In this document: one piece after another, positions 62,001 to 64,000 of the stretch
Layout: each line of letters starts with the position of its first letter
How positions within the stretch are numbered: the first letter of the stretch is position 1
Origin: Atrichornis clamosus
Taxonomy: Eukaryota; Chordata; Aves; Passeriformes; Menuridae
DNA: 64,000 bases
Direction: 5' to 3'
Assembly: GCA_013400975.1 (NCBI GenBank)
Contig: WBMZ01000341.1
Location: 62,001 to 126,000, forward strand
The notes under the pieces: model-generated
What the model saw: the letters and a program-made list of their open reading frames with translations, nothing else
Told to the model about the DNA's origin: nothing
Database searches by the model: none
Translations under genes and position numbers: made by a program

Positions 62001-64000
62001 GCCCAAATGCGCATTTGCTGCCTCCTGCACCTGTTGAGTGTCATTCGGCCTCTCCCTGACGGGTGCTCTCCCATCAGAGGTCTTCCTGAGCAAGGGGAGG
62101 AGAGCATGCAGCACATCTCCTGAAACAGCGGCAGGTACAGACACCTTTTTGTGATTTCTCATCTTAAAGAGGAATAAATCCTAGCTTATCTTCGAGTAAG
62201 GAGAGGACCAGAAGGTAACTACCTGGCTCTCTGAGTCCACGTACTCAAATCTCTCTGCCATTTCAGAGATGTTTTTGCCCACAGTCATTCACAGGTGAGC
62301 CCACAATGTACCTGCCAGTCAGATGTGTACTACTTTAGCATGGGATTCCTGTGTGTAAACTAAACCATCAAGCTGTAAAAGCTTGTTTTGGGACTGTCCT
62401 GACATACCGGAATGTCCTGACTGGACAGACCGGACCACAGCCACGTGCTCAGACAAAAGCTAAATAACATAACCTAACAGCTAAGTCACCTTCACTACGA
62501 AGACCTGAAAGTGAATTTGGGTTTATGTGTAAGACAGGAGGAGAAACACCTGCAATTTGTAATTAATTTTGTGAAGTACCCTGTTACTTCTACAGAGAAA
62601 CTAAGGATGCCTATTAAAAATTGGCTTCAGGGATAGCAAAAAGTAAAAGCAAAATTAAAAAATATGCAAGTTAATAATAAAAGAGCTGGAGCTGTCATTA
62701 TCAGGCCGAAAAAAAATGACATTACCAAAAGCAGGGAGAATGAACACAATATGCCTGCCAGACCAAACAGCCACCTGACATTACACTGCAGTCCTGTCTC
62801 AAGAAAATCATCTGGAAAAAAAATCTGTCTAAAGATCACACATACATACTGTAGAACTTGTAAGTGAAAGCCCTGGGGTAAAAAATAGGCTAAAAGCAGG
62901 ATATTCCCTGAGCTAAGCAACACTTGCTCATCTGTCTTCTAAGACATGGTGAAATTTTCCCCAGCTTTCAATGGTAACTGCAAACACAACATCCTTTGTT
63001 CTTTAACCTCTCACGAGGAAGTCACACAGACTAAAGGTTTGCTGAGCAAATATGATTTTTTCCTAGTCTGCCAGTTTTATTTTGATATTGGCTCCCTCTC
63101 AGCAGCACATCAGATACGACTGTTTAGTTGTTAGGCTGACGCACTTCACTCTCGTTAGGGAAAAAATCCCAGCTAATTTGTAGGTTTGAGATACTTCTTG
63201 TCACCCGGGTGTAAGTACATTCAGTGTTAACCTCCTGGCTGTATCACACTGTAGGCATTCGTTTGGGATAGGCAGAGGAATTTAACGTACTAGCTTCAGC
63301 CTTTTTACTCTCATTTTAAGGCAAGCTCACTCCCTTTTACAAGGTGTGTAAGAGCTGGCCCTGTACATCCCCTTCCCTACCAGCAGCGTTTGGGAAGGGC
63401 GCAGGCAGCAAAAGCACTGCAGGTCCTGTTGCCTCACTGCAACCTTTCATCCTCTGAGAAGTGAGTAGTTCACACCTCCTGTTCACGGCACCCTGGCTTC
63501 CCTTGTCACCAGCACCACGAAGCTGACATCTAATGCGCCTCCTTAGGACAGCTACTTCGGCAGCCTTTAAAAGCAACGGAGAGGACACCCTTAAAACACC
63601 CCCATTCACCATCTGTAATGACAAATTCATCTCCCCATCCTAAGACTACCCTTTAGAGGTATCTCCCTGCATTACAACTAATTATGAAGGAAGCACAGAT
63701 GGCTACATAAGTCACTTAAGTTTAAAACAGTTAATTAGGAGAGAGTTCCAGTGGAAGCAATAATTCACTATCTGTCTTCTAGAACTAACCCAACCCCCAC
63801 TTCATAGCTCACCTGATTTTGTCAGAAACTAACATTTGAGAATTACAACTGTGTTTAAATGGCCAGGTATGTCAGCTGTAATACAAATTAATGTGTTAAG
63901 TAAGGACCTGAAAGAGCTTCTTAGAACATACTCATCCTAAAAATGGTAGCATTAAGATATGTCATTTTTTTTACACGCACAAGACTATAGCTGACTGAGA
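47090..64000. other. Upstream intergenic stretch, no recognised gene
   Basis: About 17 kb beyond the SMAP1 CpG island. I read it on both strands for coding exons with splice signals and for SDHAF4, the neighbour expected from mammalian synteny, and found none. Apart from the microsatellite at 49690-49743, I identify no CR1 or LTR of the types common in the gene. That contrasts with the introns. The longest ORF (61450-61905, plus, 151 aa) has no recognisable domain. An unannotated lncRNA or distant enhancer cannot be excluded. Confidence 0.6.
49690..49743. repeat. Microsatellite, (TA)n followed by (CTAT)n
   Basis: An impure TA run (about 49690-49718) passes into CTAT/CTATAT tetranucleotide units ending near 49743. 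It lies in the upstream intergenic stretch with no gene nearby. It is likely to vary in length between individuals. Confidence 0.9.

Overview
This window is vertebrate, and the repeats point to a bird. It has several CR1 (chicken repeat 1) LINE fragments, including 3' ends with the octamer-like ATTCTATG tail, and several LTRs of a common avian endogenous-retrovirus type. The unique sequence is AT-rich and has spliced genes with GT-AG introns. I cannot name the species from sequence alone.

The only gene I can support is SMAP1 (small ArfGAP 1), on the minus strand, and only its 5' part is present. The ATG exon (46171-46288) sits in a CpG island at about 45780-46790. It is followed, towards lower coordinates, by exon 2 (19749-19882), exon 3 (18985-19070), exon 4 (15157-15232) and exon 5 (3260-3334). 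The joined reading frame is open across all four junctions and encodes residues 1-163. It covers the complete ArfGAP domain, with the zinc ligands C33, C36, C53 and C56 and the arginine finger R61. Exon 5 is an in-frame 75-nt exon that matches the optional 27-residue segment of human SMAP1. The lysine-rich linker and the clathrin-binding C-terminal half must lie beyond position 1.

The introns hold the transposon load. Intron 5 (start of window) has a CR1 3' end at 1096-1561. Intron 4 has CR1 fragments at 5607-6185 and 9130-9655 and an LTR at 7796-8362. Intron 1 (26.3 kb) has four more LTR copies (20989-21490, 24154-24400, 31320-31795, 33472-34050). It also has a reverse-oriented CR1 of about 1.05 kb, a reverse-oriented CR1 of about 2.5 kb, and a short CR1 tail. 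No retroviral gag, pol or env remains next to any LTR, so all look like solo LTRs or fragments.

Upstream of the CpG island (about 47.1-64 kb) I recognise no gene. In mammals SDHAF4 lies upstream of SMAP1 in the same orientation, but I found none of its conserved C-terminal sequence here, so it is probably further out. Notable non-genic signals are a 90-bp-period diverged duplication beside the promoter, a block of tandem GC boxes, a cluster of CACGTG E-boxes in intron 4 and a TA/CTAT microsatellite. I saw no tRNA, rRNA, known microRNA, CRISPR or prokaryotic feature. I did not find a convincing new biological system.
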